The notes under the pieces were generated by a model. It ran no database searches, was not told the DNA's origin, and was given only the letters and a program-made list of their open reading frames with translations. Positions 46,547 through 59,138 of a stretch of DNA of 64,000 nucleotides are shown here, piece by piece. The stretch is from contig OU452204.1 in NCBI GenBank assembly GCA_911728435.2, positions 10,354,001 to 10,418,000 of the forward strand. The letters run 5' to 3'. The position numbers and the translations under genes were made by a program. This stretch comes from Apoderus coryli. Lineage: Eukaryota > Arthropoda > Insecta > Coleoptera > Attelabidae. Within the stretch, counting starts at the first letter, position 1. Every line of letters begins with the position of its first letter.

Positions 46547-46590
46547 ATTTTTTACCGGTTTCGGTTCTAATAACCATCATTAGACACAAA
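46547..46590 (-). ncRNA. Vestigial hammerhead-like motif
   Basis: Minus strand: CTAATGA, T, stem II GGTT / AACC with loop ATTAG, GAAA, ACCGGT, A. The stem II and extra T resemble the other copies, but the core G is A. Low confidence. Confidence 0.3.
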
Positions 46591-46599
46591 CATTTTTAT

Positions 46600-47429
46600 A
46601 ATATATTGGATAGATATTGACTTGTGCTTTTAGTTACATTATTATTTTAAAGTTCAAATGTTTATTGGTGTCGCATAATGACATATTTTAGATTGACAAA
46701 AAAGTGTCATTTTAAATGTTGCCGATTAAAAAAATTATACCATGAGGTTCAGTGTATTATTTTTTTATTTATTCACTTGAATAATTTTATACAATAGATT
46801 TTGTAGGAAATCTATTGACCTGGAACCTTTTTGCTATAATCGTATAATAATATAAAAAAAATAACCGAGGACATTTTTTTTCTAAACATGAATTATTTGG
46901 ATACTTTTGTATATTCCATGAAATTTCATTATAAGTTTTGTTGATATTAAAAATACTTATCTATTGTATATAATTTACACTTAGACTCTTTCCTTGTCTA
47001 AGAATTTACCTTATACACGACAGACCCCAAAATGAGACCGATGTATAAAATTTTTGAGGATATTTATTATTTTCGTTGTTTATGTTTATTAGATTCTTAC
47101 AGAATTTTCTATTCTCGAATATTCTTGATTAATTGTTTATTGTTGTAAGGTCAAAGCCATATTAAAATAAATCGGCCGGTGAAGCTGTCAAAAAAGTTGA
47201 AAGGACTAACAGCACATTGTTGTCTCCCCACGCTAATTCTATTTTTGTTTCTCTTTTAGTTTATTTTAAAATTTGTATAATTTAAAAGATACGATTTTTA
47301 GAATTCTAATTACTGTTTCTCTCACCCTTGTGTCTTCTATATTCTCTTCAATATAATTTCAATTGTATTTTTTTACAAATTTTATTGTTTAAAGATTTTA
47401 AAACGTTTTCAAGTAGGCAGTGACGCATC
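46600..47429. other. No gene recognised
   Basis: AT-rich; a small hairpin AATAGATTT / AAATCTATT lies at 46793-46817. Confidence 0.4.
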
Positions 47430-47880
47430 TTGAGAAATGTGTGAAGAAATATAGTACAAAATCGTCGTTGCACAAGATCCTGGAGCAAGATTTACATCTT
47501 ACAGCATACAAATTTCAGCTCGTTTAAGAACTGAAATTTACCGATTATCCGCTCCGACTGAATTTAACATATGAAATGCTTCAACGTTTGACACGACATT
47601 ATGTTTAGTGACGAGGCAAACTTTAATTTAAACTGGCGCTACTGGGGCAACGGAAATCCGAGAAACATGAACGACCACTACACAAGTTATTCCGTGGGCT
47701 GCCATGTCTGGTGAAGGCATCATTGGGCCGTATTTTTTGAAGACCGGCGAGGATATGTTGAGCAAATTTTTGGCTCCACAACTTAAGAAGATTCAAGGTT
47801 TTAATGTGGAAACATGGTTTCAACAAGAAGGGACCACTTACCACACCTCCAACCAATCGCTTGCAATACATAATCTTTGC
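47430..47880 (+). pseudogene. Mariner-like transposase fragment
   Basis: Plus strand: SSLHKILEQDLHLTAYKFQL, FSDEANFNL (first Asp, about 47613), YWGNGNPRN, SGEGIIGPYFLKT, LAPQLKKIQGF, then WFQQEGTTYHT where QQDG is expected (second Asp replaced by Glu). It is frameshifted and ends before the third acidic residue. Confidence 0.75.
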
Positions 47881-50800
47881 CAGTTAATTTTCCAAAACTT
47901 TCTCTACAAATTGTCCCAAAAATAAAAAAATTATAACTTTTACTTTTTTTATTGAATTTTTTATGGCGTTCACAATCCGAAGAATCGTTCATTTATCTTT
48001 GAACTTCTGCATGACTAGTCAAAATCTTCCCACAGATCTTTGAATGGTGCCTTTTAGGTACAGAGAAACCTATGAAAGTTATTTTAATAAAACTGTATGA
48101 AAAAAATAAAATAATTTTTTGCAATTTGTAGAATTTTCAAACAACTCTGGTATAGAAGACACGCTATAGATGCTTTCGTCTGACAATTCATGTTTCTGTG
48201 TTAGAGAGAAAAAATGGACCTTCTATGTTGAACCGTTTGGTCGCTAGAGAGTGTTTTTCGATTTTAGTAGATTTCTTTTATGATACAACGCCGAATGCCA
48301 AATTGGTTTAAATTTAAAGTTTTAGTAGCTATATTAGAAACATTTAATATATATTTTCTAAAAAGAAACAACAACTTTATTTTAAAAATTGCCATCGATT
48401 GCTTATCCACAAAGATCAATAATTAAACCAAAAATAACTACAAACACAGAAAATTTATATACATTAAAAAATATAAACACATCTCAAATCGAAAATGGTA
48501 AATTGTTGTTTTGTAATACTCATTGTAACAATTCCATTAACGTAACCGGCTGCTTATATGTCAAATCTTGTATTATTCCCAAAGGTAAAAATGTAAATGG
48601 GTCAAGTCCGGTGACCTCGTTGGCAAAGCTAAATAATCTATAAATTTTGGCCTTAAGAGACCGACGGACGGTTATTTGCATCACCCTGTATACATACTTT
48701 TTTTTGTCTTTGAGGACACGGTATATTAATGGTAACGTTTTATTGGCACATTTCATTTGATTGTTTATGTGAACTTTTTTTGTAAACTTATAATTCGATG
48801 TCTTATTGACAGATGTAGGTAAATATCTAAATTGTATTGTAAATTTTTATACTTTTATATAAACTGTAATGTATACCAAATGAAAAATGTGGCCAGATCC
48901 TTATAACAATAATGAGAACAGTAAACCTGAATGCAGATTGACTAGTTTTCTGCATTTTAAATCTCTATTTCCTTATTTAAATTTTACGGAAAATATTTGG
49001 TAAGTCAATAAAGATATGCATTTATCTGCTTTCAGTTTATTAACAACAAAGTATTTAATAAATTAGCGATATTTTATAAATTGTGTCGTTGTTTATGTTA
49101 AACTTTAGTTGCCTAGATGTTGCGTGTAAAATGTTAAAACGCCTTTAAATGTTGATATTTTTTTCAAATTTGGTAAGTAACAATTTGACATGAACTATCT
49201 AAAAAATAATCTCTCTAGCACAGAATTTCTTGGTTTAGGAAAATTATTTTTTAAAATATGGCAGTAAAACCTTTACAAATATTAAGTATTTGTAGATTCT
49301 TAATTTGTTATTCAAAGTAACTTTCCATCAAATAGTGTTATAAAGTTGAGGAGTCGGTGAGCAAATTTATTAATTATCCATCATTTTGGACCCTAAAAAA
49401 AAACATTATATCGAGAATATATCTTATAACACCGAAACCGAAGACATGCAGGCCTTATAAAGTATTCTATGTATTATAAACCAAGATAAGATTTTGCAGA
49501 ACCATAAAAATAAACCAATCTCCAGATGTAGTATTATTTATGAAAAAGATATACCTAAGGCCACATCTAAAATAACGCTTAGTATATTAATTATAGTCAT
49601 TGGCAATAATAAAAATAATTGTATTAATAACGATTGTTGTTAAATGAAAATTGCTGATTTCAAAGGTCATAATCATCATATACATACACCATCGAATGAT
49701 TGTATTGTTTTATGACTATTTTCCAACGTTAGATACCTTATTGTTTGTAAATGTAGCAAAAAAGGTTTTAAGTAATGTGTTTTGCTGTTTTGTGGTTCAA
49801 TTATGTTGTGTTTTTTGTTTTCTATCAATATATTGTGTAAGTGTTATGAATATCTCTTGAAGAAATCGTTTTAGTTTTGTAAAATTAACTTTTTCGTTTT
49901 TTATGTAAATTTACTGCGACAATAGTTTATAATGAGCGCAAGGGTTCGATTCATTCTTTTTACAGTGATAGATCCTACCTGTTGAGCAAAAGATAATCCT
50001 ACTAATAGGCAATAAATTCTCGTCAAATTTCACACAAAACTTGAAAAAAGCACAGCGAAATTGAAATCAGCTTTAATCGTGCGATTGAGGTTTTGGCGAA
50101 GTAATCAATTTTTACAAAACGATTGGACCAAAATAGTTCCTAAAAATATTTGTATAAGGATGTCAAAAAAGTAAAACTCTTGCGTGTCATCAATACGACG
50201 TTTCCCAGCATTTTTTTGTACTTGAAATAGAGATACATATTATGACAAATCCCAGTTTTTGAATTATTAGTCTAACCTGGGTTCCACACATTGAGACCAA
50301 TGTTGGCACCAACTAGGCAGAGCCAACGTGAACATGTCCGATTCCTCAGAAAGTGGTTCTGCTACGTAGAATTCTGAAAAACTCTAAAACTCTCTCATTC
50401 GATCATTGTTGCGAACTGCACATTTTTATTATTTTACTAATGAATTATGTCTTCCCTGCAACTGTAGTACAGGTCAACTCAATAAACAATAATATGTGAC
50501 GGAAACGCCGAAACATTGGCGCCAATTCCTTTGATGTTTCGTCAAACAGGTAGAAAGATGCATAACATTCTTACTTAACTATCTTAAATGAGTGCGAGGG
50601 CAAATCCATAGGCCTGTGTTCGAGAGCTTATATGACAGATTGGTTTATTGGTACTTGTCATTTTGACAAAGTTATTTTGAATTTTTTGATAATATTTAAC
50701 ACACAAATCTATTAGGTATGTTTTTGAAAAAATATAAATTAATTCGATGGATTTTCTAATCGTGTTTTGGGAGGCCGGTTACCTCTACAATTTGAGTCTG

Positions 50801-51009
50801 CCGTATTTTGAAAAACACACATCTTGGGTTCATAAACCTAGCACACCTGAAACAGATTTGTTGATACGCGCTGTAGCAAAGTAAGACCCAGATCAGTGAG
50901 AAGTAGACGAAGTTGCGCGCATCGACGGTAAATATAGGGTACTTAGGAAAAATGGGTATCGGGTACACATACCTAGCCAAAATATTGCAAAAGATTTTCT
51001 CTTCCCTAT
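47881..51009. other. No gene recognised
   Basis: A minus-strand 78-codon frame (48756-48520; VTGLDPFTFLPLGIIQDLTY) is protein-like but unidentified, and overlaps CACCCTGTATAC at 48684. The rest is AT-rich. Confidence 0.35.
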
Positions 51010-51480
51010 CGACACATGGTGTTTTAAGAAAAAATGGAAAGGGCAAATCGAAATACAGACTTTTTAAGATGTATCGTTGTTAAACATGTTTTCTTTTGTA
51101 TCATTCGCAATCGACGAAATACTAGAGAAAATCGGTACAGGTATTATAAAAGTGTGAACCCAATATCCACAAATTTGAATGTATGGACGGCTACTGTGGG
51201 CGAGCACATTGTCGTTTCATTGATCACAGCAGTAAGTTATGTTTGTAATTCCGGGATTTTTTGGGTGAGAGATTTGGTTGCAACAAGATGGATGTCCAGC
51301 CCAAAATGCTGCAATGATTCATCAAATATTTGTGGTAATAGGGGAGGCAGCAATTTAAATGTACAGCGACAGCGCATAAGTCCCTTTGAAACTATTACCT
51401 CTATAATCCTACAGAATGTCCAAACAGGTTTTTACGCACGGGGAATTTTTGAAAATTGTCGTTATAATTTTTTCGGTTAT
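51010..51480 (+). pseudogene. Mariner-like transposase fragment (second family)
   Basis: VNPISTNLNVWTATVGEHIV matches the NPh....vNVWaGIVg..ivG segment, and another frame gives WLQQDGCPAQNAAMIHQIF, the second-Asp motif. Flanking parts are scrambled. Confidence 0.6.
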
Positions 51481-51589
51481 ACGTAATTATAAACACAATG
51501 TCAAAAATTAACTTTCAGTGTATATACAGTAAAACAATATAATAAAAAATAATAGTATTTAATCAATAAAACGATGTAATTTTTTGACA

Positions 51590-52040
51590 ATATGGTTCAA
51601 GCGGATACACACCCAACGCAACCCAACATCCACAGAGAGTTACTGTTTGGGTGGCCATTGTTCGAAATGCTATGATCCGACCGTTCTTCATTGATGGTAA
51701 TCTCAACGCAGAAGGTTATTATTAGAACTAGTGCAAAATGAAATCATCCCTGCTCTTGTTCAACTTGCCACGTACTATTGATCCCCAGATCTGGTTCCAG
51801 CACGATGGGGCACCACCACATTTTGCTCAAGTACTACGAAATTATTTAAATACGGTTGGATAGGACTTGAACCCCTTAGACTTTTTTCTATAGGCACATC
51901 TCAAAAACCGTGTTTACCTAAATAGGCTACAGAGTGTAGATGAATTAAGACACTGCATTCAAAACGAGATGCAATTGATCACTCCCGAGATCACAGACAA
52001 CGTGCAACGCTGTCCCAACAACAAAATTAATTAGGTATTT
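51590..52040 (+). pseudogene. Mariner-like transposase fragment (third copy)
   Basis: QRVTVWVAIVRNAMIRPFFI, DGNLNAEGYY, PQIWFQHDGAPPHFAQV (second Asp, read across a shift) and LNPLDFFL with the third Asp, then KNRVYLNRLQSVDELRHCIQ and MQLITPEITDNVQR. A stretch before LNPLDFFL is deleted. Better preserved than the copy at 51010, and probably a separate insertion. Confidence 0.7.
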
Positions 52041-53744
52041 TCGATATTTCATTAATGAAAAAGCCAGACAGCCAAAAGTGGATAAGAAGGCAAAACCTGC
52101 ATTGTCTCAAACATTTTGTTATGTTACCCCCCCAGGACGATATCAGCAACTAAAATATAAGGGTTGCAATTTGCAACAAACATAACTTGGTGTCGGCAAT
52201 CCATGCGGCAGATTTGGGATCAAATAAGTAGGCTACAAAATTGCTAGACATAAATCAAAACTGACGTGTCTCAGCTTTTCTTTTAAAAATGTACCATTTT
52301 GAACATCATCGCCCGTTCCTGTGTATTAAAAATCTTTTGTTTATGGGTTAAGGTCAGCTTCAAGTCTGTATTGAAAAAGAAATAAATATTAAGAATATAG
52401 GTAGGCATTCTCTATATACCTAGTCCTATATCCCTTCTTATACAATAGGAACGAACGTACTACGCCTATGGAATTCAGAAATGATATTATTAACAATTTT
52501 AATAATATGATCTTTTTAATATGACATTAGACACTATGAATATTTGATATTTTATAAACATAATATAACCAATAGGAAAACGTAATAGTTAAAAATAGAA
52601 GGACAATTTGTTTATTTATTGTAATAAAAAAATAATATGCAGAAAATTTGTTATTTGAATAATTTCTGGATCAGCAAGTTTCCTCTTATCGAATTATTAT
52701 TATTGTTGTTCTCTCCTATATATTTTCCATACTTAATCTAATATTTCAAAAAAAAAAGCTAGACATGATTAATTGTAATACATTAACGATCTAAAAACTG
52801 TGAAAGGGACATCTGGATTCTGTTACTCCCCTAAAAGTTGGTAAGTTTTGTATTTGTATAAACGCATTGGCGCCACACACAGCAATTTATTTCTAAATAA
52901 CAAATTCTCTCATATTTTAATTGTAAATAATTTGTCAGTTTCTGAACCATCTTACTAATATCCTTAAAGCTGTATTTTTTTGTGAGGGACAAAACAGTGT
53001 TTGTATGTTTTCACAAACCTCAGTGAATTTGGCTGGTTGAACTACAGAGGTAGGTACCATTTGCCTTGACCTCTCATTTAAGATTCAAGTTGCCAGTAGC
53101 GTCATAACATTACTTTCAAACATAAAGGCTGATTAAGTCACAATTTTTATATAGTTCATGTAAGGATAATAACAGTAAATTCAAATAAAACCCGATAATA
53201 ATGCAAATAATTGAATTTAATCCTTTTAGTACAACAGCTTTTTTCTATCTTTGACTATTCTCTAAGAACATAATCATCTAACTACAAAATAACTTATCTT
53301 TCGGCGCAGCGTCCAAATTGAAACTTGTAGATTCAGCCTTTTTTTAAATCTCAGTCGTTGACATGTTTAGAGAGTGTTAATATAAACAACTAAAGAAAGT
53401 GCAGTGCCCCCACTGTGTCATATGATATAATGATTGAAATATAACTAATAACACATTAACTATTATAGGAAGTGTGTTAAAATAAACAGCTGCAGGTCAT
53501 CGAATAGTACAATGCTCTTCCTATATTAAAAATATTCATATGAACCCTTTTTACTAACAAACATTTTATCTCTGACATTTTTTCATCAAACTCAGACAGC
53601 ATCATCATCAAGAACTTTGATTAAACCTTTAGTTAATAATGAGAATATTGAAATTGTTTCCTTGTTGGGATAAATTCTCATTATTAACGAAAGCTTGGTC
53701 CTATATTGCCTTGACGGATCCCAAGTTTTTGAACTTTTCTGTAT
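52041..53744. other. No gene recognised
   Basis: AT-rich; no convincing coding frame or repeat. Confidence 0.45.
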
Positions 53745-54475
53745 ATAAATATATACATAAACCAGATTGAGAGCGTGCAGCAAAAATTTTTGAAATACCT
53801 CTATTTTAAAATTCACGGGAGGTACCCCTGTGGTTATGATCATCGGTTGTTACTGTCGTGTTTGGGGTTTCAGTCATTGAATTCCAGAAGAGTTTCTGCA
53901 TTTCAGATATTTCTGTTCAAGATCTTGAATGCGGGTATCGATTGTTCTCGACTGTTGATAGATATGAGCCTGAATGTGCCTCAATTCAATGCCCGATCTG
54001 TTAATCTGTTTCGCGTCCCGCAGACCCACACGAATTTTGAAGGTAGAGCACCAATTCTGAGAGCTTGTCAGTTATGTAATGTGTATAATATGGATAAGGA
54101 AGACAACTTTTTCAATGAGAAGTTCGAATTATTTAAACGCACTCTGCATGACTATCTGCTGCAAATAAACATTTAAGATGAGTTATTCAATTGTATATTA
54201 TCACGAATTAGTTTCAATGTAGGTTTTAAGTTATATATATGCAATTGTTATATTTATATTGTATTTTTTTTTCTGGGGTTTTGGGTCTGGTTTTGGTTTA
54301 GATTTGGGTCTTTTTTTTTGTGTATTCGGTTTTGATGCTTGTGTTGCATTATGTATGAATGTGTTTTATGATGATGTATTATGTAATATTATTCAGTCAT
54401 TGTATCTGAGCATTTGTTAAATTGTCTTGGAATTGGGTGTAAACCTGTTAGGCAAGTAAATAAATAAATATTTTT
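53745..54475 (+). pseudogene. LINE 3' fragment
   Basis: IESVQQKFLKYLYFKIHGRY, LLLSCLGFQSLNSRRVSAFQ, IFLFKILNAGIDCSRLL and RAPILRACQLCN form one open stretch to 54176 (TAA), the post-RT domain of a jockey-like LINE. The 3' UTR ends GGCAAGTAAATAAATAAATA near 54470. No RT core. Confidence 0.75.
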
Positions 54476-56271
54476 TAACAGGCGATTGTGATAGCTTCCG
54501 TTTGTGTTGATAAATAATATATATCAAATATAATTGAAGTCTTGTTACATTATCTAACAAGCAGTTAGTAGATAAAGCCTCCTGGTTACTGTTGACAATA
54601 GGACAAAATGGAGTTCTACTTTTTGGCCGGCCATCGTTTGTGTGTTTCACCGGCATATTGCCTGCTCAAACACTAAATATCGCCACATACATCTTGTTGA
54701 CAATAATATATAAGTTTAAATATTCTTCATTTGCATTATTTATTCGTCCAAACATAATTTTCAAATGGTGATATCGCCATACTGATGGTTTTTGCAGTTG
54801 TTTGATATTCACTGCAGTCATGGTCAACTTTTGCTTCTTCTGTAAAAGCATCAATCTCGATATTTTATATCCGCAGTTGGTATTTGTGAGTTAATTGTTT
54901 TTGCCTGACATCAAATAATAATAAAGCCATTATTCTAAAATCCGCGAAGGTAAGCTTCGTTGTTTACTTTACCGAGCATGCAAAACATCAATTCGATATA
55001 AATATGTAAAAAAAAAACTGTACATTGAAATTTAGAATAAATAATAAAATGAAAGCAAGAAAAATTACAAAGAGGTTCAAAAAAATAGTGTCAACGGTAA
55101 CATTGCTTTTAATGTTTCTTAAGAGAATACATTAATAATAATTTGACCTTAAAAAGTAGTTTATTATAAATGTTTGGTACATTATAAGCGAAAGACCTTC
55201 TAAAGGTGTAAGTACTGTTCCTAGTTATTAAAATCATGGTTATGGTTATGTCGAGTGGCTAAGTTTTGTTGTGAATGACGATATGTTGATTTTTGATGTG
55301 ATATTAGGTATTTGCATTCATTTGAAAAAAGTATTTTTTTCTCAAAATAACCCCAGTATCATTTTTCTCGACTAATCATTTCAAATATCCTGGTTGCATG
55401 TTTTACATGATGAAAAATTTTCAAATTATAAATAAAACGTATATAATCAATTTGTAATTTTGTTTTTCACTCTAAATTAGTGATTTAAGCGCTAAGTTGA
55501 AAAATAACTATGATATATTGGCTTCCTTTATAAAAATGGACGTGTACGTCTATGGTTAAAGCAATAAAACTGAGTAAAATAATATATTGTATACCTACTA
55601 TACACTCGTTCTTGGATGTCTCGACTTCCTAGAATCTCTATAGGCTTTGGTGGATATTGTACACTCTCGGTATATTGGTACCTATACCTATAAAAGTTCT
55701 ACTACTTGTAAAAACAGTCATCGTTTGTTTCCGCAAAAGAAGGACGACGACATTATTATAATTTATAATATTTAATATTCATCAATGCCAGATTTAAGAA
55801 ACAATATTCTAAATTTGTATCCGGATATTTAGTGTTAAATCTTAGTAATAATGGTTTGGGAATATATCTCTTAAGTTATGTGAGTGATTTAGTTTTAAGT
55901 GGACTTAGACAATTTAGGAAAATGATGTATTTCTAATAATATGTGATCAAGTTCTGCAGAAGTTTACGTTAATGGATTTATATAATTTTGATAGGTATGA
56001 CAATCACAAATTTTCATTCAAGTACATATTTTGATTTTTCAGCAATCTAATTTAAGTTACACAGTTTACAAAATCTTTAAATTTCCACGCCTTTACATCT
56101 TTTTGATGGTTGTTTTCTCTTATTAGTATATATGGTAAATAAATTCATTTAATAAATGACACATTCCAATAGAACCTCATGTCTCTCACTCAATGTCACA
56201 TTATAGGTATATTTACCGTTGTCTCATAGCTTCTTTGTTTTCTTATATTTTCATAAAGGTTATGTCGAATT
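54476..56271. other. No gene recognised
   Basis: AT-rich with unrelated short frames. Confidence 0.4.
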
Positions 56272-56574
56272 TTAATTAATATTTATCTGCTTCACGTTGT
56301 TTCTTCTCTTCTTCTTTTGTCGCGTCGAATTGACGTATTGTTGTTCCATGCCTGTGTTGCATTGTTTCTTTTCGTCTTCTGTCTCAGCTTGACGTAGTTT
56401 TCTTTCTTCTCCTTTCTCATTTTCTCGTCGATTTATTTTTTTTTTCGTTTTGTCAAATTTTCGAATTAATTCTGTCTCAGCTTCATGTTGTATTTGTTCT
56501 TCTTCGCGTCGTTTTAATCTTTCTTCGTTCCCAATTGTGTTATTTTCTTTTATCCTCTCGTCGTATTCGTTCTT
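56272..56574 (-). pseudogene. Charged coiled-coil ORF remnant
   Basis: The minus strand has a 100-codon frame without an internal ATG start until late: NEERLKRREEEQIQHEAETE, LIRKFDKTKKKINRRENEKG, ERKLRQAETEDEKKQ, ending at TAA 56274-56272. The segment (Q/H)-EAETE recurs, so it is internally repetitive. Upstream frames (VKKPREQREVKKQKE at about 56640) extend it across shifts. It predicts an E/K/R-rich coiled coil. It could be a decayed host or transposon protein. Confidence 0.45.
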
Positions 56575-56908
56575 CTACTTTCGCGACTTTGTTTCACTCT
56601 TTTTGTTTCTTAACTTCGCGTTGTTCTCTTGGTTTTTTCACTTCATTCGTCAATACCATAAATGGTTAAGTTTTTTCGCCCACCCGGTATTTTATTTTTT
56701 TTATTCCACTTCCGACATCGAATTGTTACGTATTCTCGCAATCCAAAAATATATGCACTTCAACACACGACCAAGACTTTTAATTTTACATATGGGTTGT
56801 TTCGTAATTTACTCTAAATGTTAAACCCACTGAAGAACTACTAATGTATTTAAGAGAATAGACATATCCACGTACAATCGGAATTGTTGACAGAGGATAA
56901 AAATAAAA

Positions 56909-56950
56909 AGCCACTGATGATGAGCGTGCTGGTCGAAATCTGTCTGGTTA
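56909..56950 (+). ncRNA. Hammerhead ribozyme-like motif (core intact)
   Basis: AGCCA pairs with TGGTT (one G-T pair) as stem I, core CTGATGA, extra T, weak stem II (GA...TC), GAAA, stem III AT-CT-GT, cleavage GTC. The flank continues as at other PLE ends (GCTCGTCTCTAATATGGACT near 57017). No inverted partner was found nearby. Confidence 0.5.
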
Positions 56951-57194
56951 AGAGGATACCTAATATAGATAGATATTTGTGAGTTAAGACTCTTATTCCA
57001 ATAAGATATTGATTTATCGCTCGTCTCTAATATGGACTATTGCTTTAAATTAAATAAACTGTTCCCTCGAGGCACGATAAGCTCTCCATATTTAAATGTA
57101 AAAGTAATATTTTTGTGAACTTTTTGTCATTCACCTTTCTCGTAAGACTCTTGGTGACGAAGCTATATTTCCAAATAAAATAATTTTATTGTAT

Positions 57195-57760
57195 TCTAGA
57201 ACGGACGCCTATGGTACACAAATTTTTCGTCGTGTATTTTTAGCACCAATTCAACTACTTAAAAGGCTAAATATATAATTTTTACAGTCTTATTTTTTTG
57301 ACCCTTTTTCTTCTACTTATGAGCGCCTATGTAAACAAGTTTTTTTAAGCTGCGTTTTGTATGTTATCTTATATCAAAACTATATATAATTAGCCAATTT
57401 TTCTGGTATGTTTAGTTTTCAGGAATATATATATTTTTTTTTTATTTATGACCCCATTTTACAATATTGAATGCCTGTGTGTCCAATTCTTTTATGCGAC
57501 ATTTTTTAGGTTATATTTTATCACAAGCATGAACAATTATTCCATTTTTTTTATGCTTATATGGGAAATATATTTTTTTTATATCGACGTCTTTTCCAGT
57601 ATTTACGAACTCCTATGTAGGCAAATTTTTTATGATACATTTCTAAGGTTATATTCTATCTAAGCTATAAATAAGTAGTCAATGATTCTGCTATGTTTAG
57701 GAAATATATTTTTAATAAGGCTTAACCCCTTTTTACACTTTTTTATGGTAATGCTTATTA
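57195..57760 (+). repeat. Diverged tandem repeat, about 140-bp period
   Basis: Anchors GACGCCTATGGTACACAA (57204), GAGCGCCTATGTAAACAA (57321), GAATGCCTGTGTGTCCAA (57469) and GAACTCCTATGTAGGCAA (57607) recur, each followed by a T-run, a GGTTATATT- or AAACTATA-type middle and an ATATATTTTT block. Four units are visible; the spacing is 117, 148 and 138. Confidence 0.65.
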
Positions 57761-58302
57761 TGTTATTAAACCAAAGAAAAATTATTCAATATTTCGGAAA
57801 GTATAAGAACGAATGATTTTTTTAAATTTTTGAACCCTTTTTTAAATCCCTTGCCTACGCTCAATGTTTTCTAAAAGTTAATCAGCACCTAGACATATCT
57901 TGTATTGTGTAGGTTCGTCTTTCTAATTTTAATTTAAAATTATATAAAAAACCACAACTCAATATCCCTTGGTAATGTCAATACCGACCGTAGCCGTCCA
58001 TAGGCGCAGCCTTTTAACTTTTCATAACAATACAAGTCCTACGATATTTAAAAAATCCTTTATGTATTAACAATTGTATGTTCATTTGTATAAAAGTATT
58101 GTTACTGCACACTTTCGCTCACTATGTCAATGTATTTAAAATGATTGCTTTCGATAATGACGTGATTCATTTCCGTAACTCTTGTTATTTTTTACTTATT
58201 GGTTATACATTTGAACATGCCCTCGTACGTAAAATTACAGCAATAAAATACCTCGTTTCTTAATTATTGTTTCTTCAAATTAAAATATATACTGGAAACT
58301 GC
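57761..58302. other. No gene recognised
   Basis: AT-rich sequence up to the BEL/Pao LTR. A possible further decayed unit of the tandem repeat follows 57760. Confidence 0.4.
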
Positions 58303-58580
58303 TGTATTTTGTATCCTATCGGGAAGAGGGCATGCGCATTGGAACGGCGTACGAAAAAAGGATAAGTCGGTCACGGAACGTCGTACAGTACAGATCGTGG
58401 AAAGTGCATATCAATCGTTTTCCCAAATTTCACACTTTTCTCTTGCATTGTGCAACCATTTCATACCAGTGAACCGGTACCGGTGGAAAGCAGTCTCAAC
58501 GCCTATCAAGGTAGGAATTATTTCAGCTTTTTCCAGTACCTAAGTTTGCAAAAATATTTAGTCGAATCACAACAAAAACA
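58303..58580 (+). repeat. Probable 5' LTR
   Basis: It starts TGTATTTTGTATCC and ends ...CAACAAAAACA immediately before a TTGG that fits a primer-binding site. The length (about 280 bp) suits BEL/Pao. The borders need the 3' LTR to confirm. Confidence 0.5.
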
Positions 58581-58581
58581 T

Positions 58582-58600
58582 TGGTCCTATTCGAGCCGGA
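58582..58600 (+). promoter_or_regulatory. Candidate tRNA primer-binding site
   Basis: TGGTCCTATTCGAGCCGGA follows the LTR end and begins TGG, the complement of a tRNA CCA end. The tRNA is not identified. Confidence 0.4.
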
Positions 58601-59138
58601 TTATCCGGATTTTTAAATAATTTTCGCGAATTATTGCTGTAATTCATACTAGGTGTACTAATAACTATTTTCTAATTGTTCAATAATTAATAATATAATT
58701 CCCAATTCTAATAATATTCATTAATTTTAATATTTCACTTTGAAAAATAGAGATAAATTTATTTCATGTAGGTATGCGATAGGCATATACATAGGTATAA
58801 TTTTTTGCTCTAGGTAGACTAGGTACCTATAGTCCGTATTTTTGTTTCACGTCTGTAGGTACTTATTGTTATTTATTTGTTGCCGTTAATGGTTAATATA
58901 TTATACTTGTATGACAATTTGATATTTCACTTTTGAGATACGAGGGTGTTTTAACAAGTTCGCTCATCACTAGAAATTGTAGATTTTCATAAATTTATTC
59001 AACTCTTGTTATTCCAATCCTAAATACTAATATTTTCTGGTTAATTTTCTGTTTTTCTCCCTACTCGGTAAATTCTCTGCTCGTTTCTTTTGCTCAGTAC
59101 CGTTTTCATTCTATAATTGAAACACCTGTCGTTGCATT

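Noticed and set aside
50290..50525. CCAATGTTGGC and GAAACATTGGCGCC as an inverted PLE end
   Set aside because: The arms match over too few bases and there is no hammerhead core.
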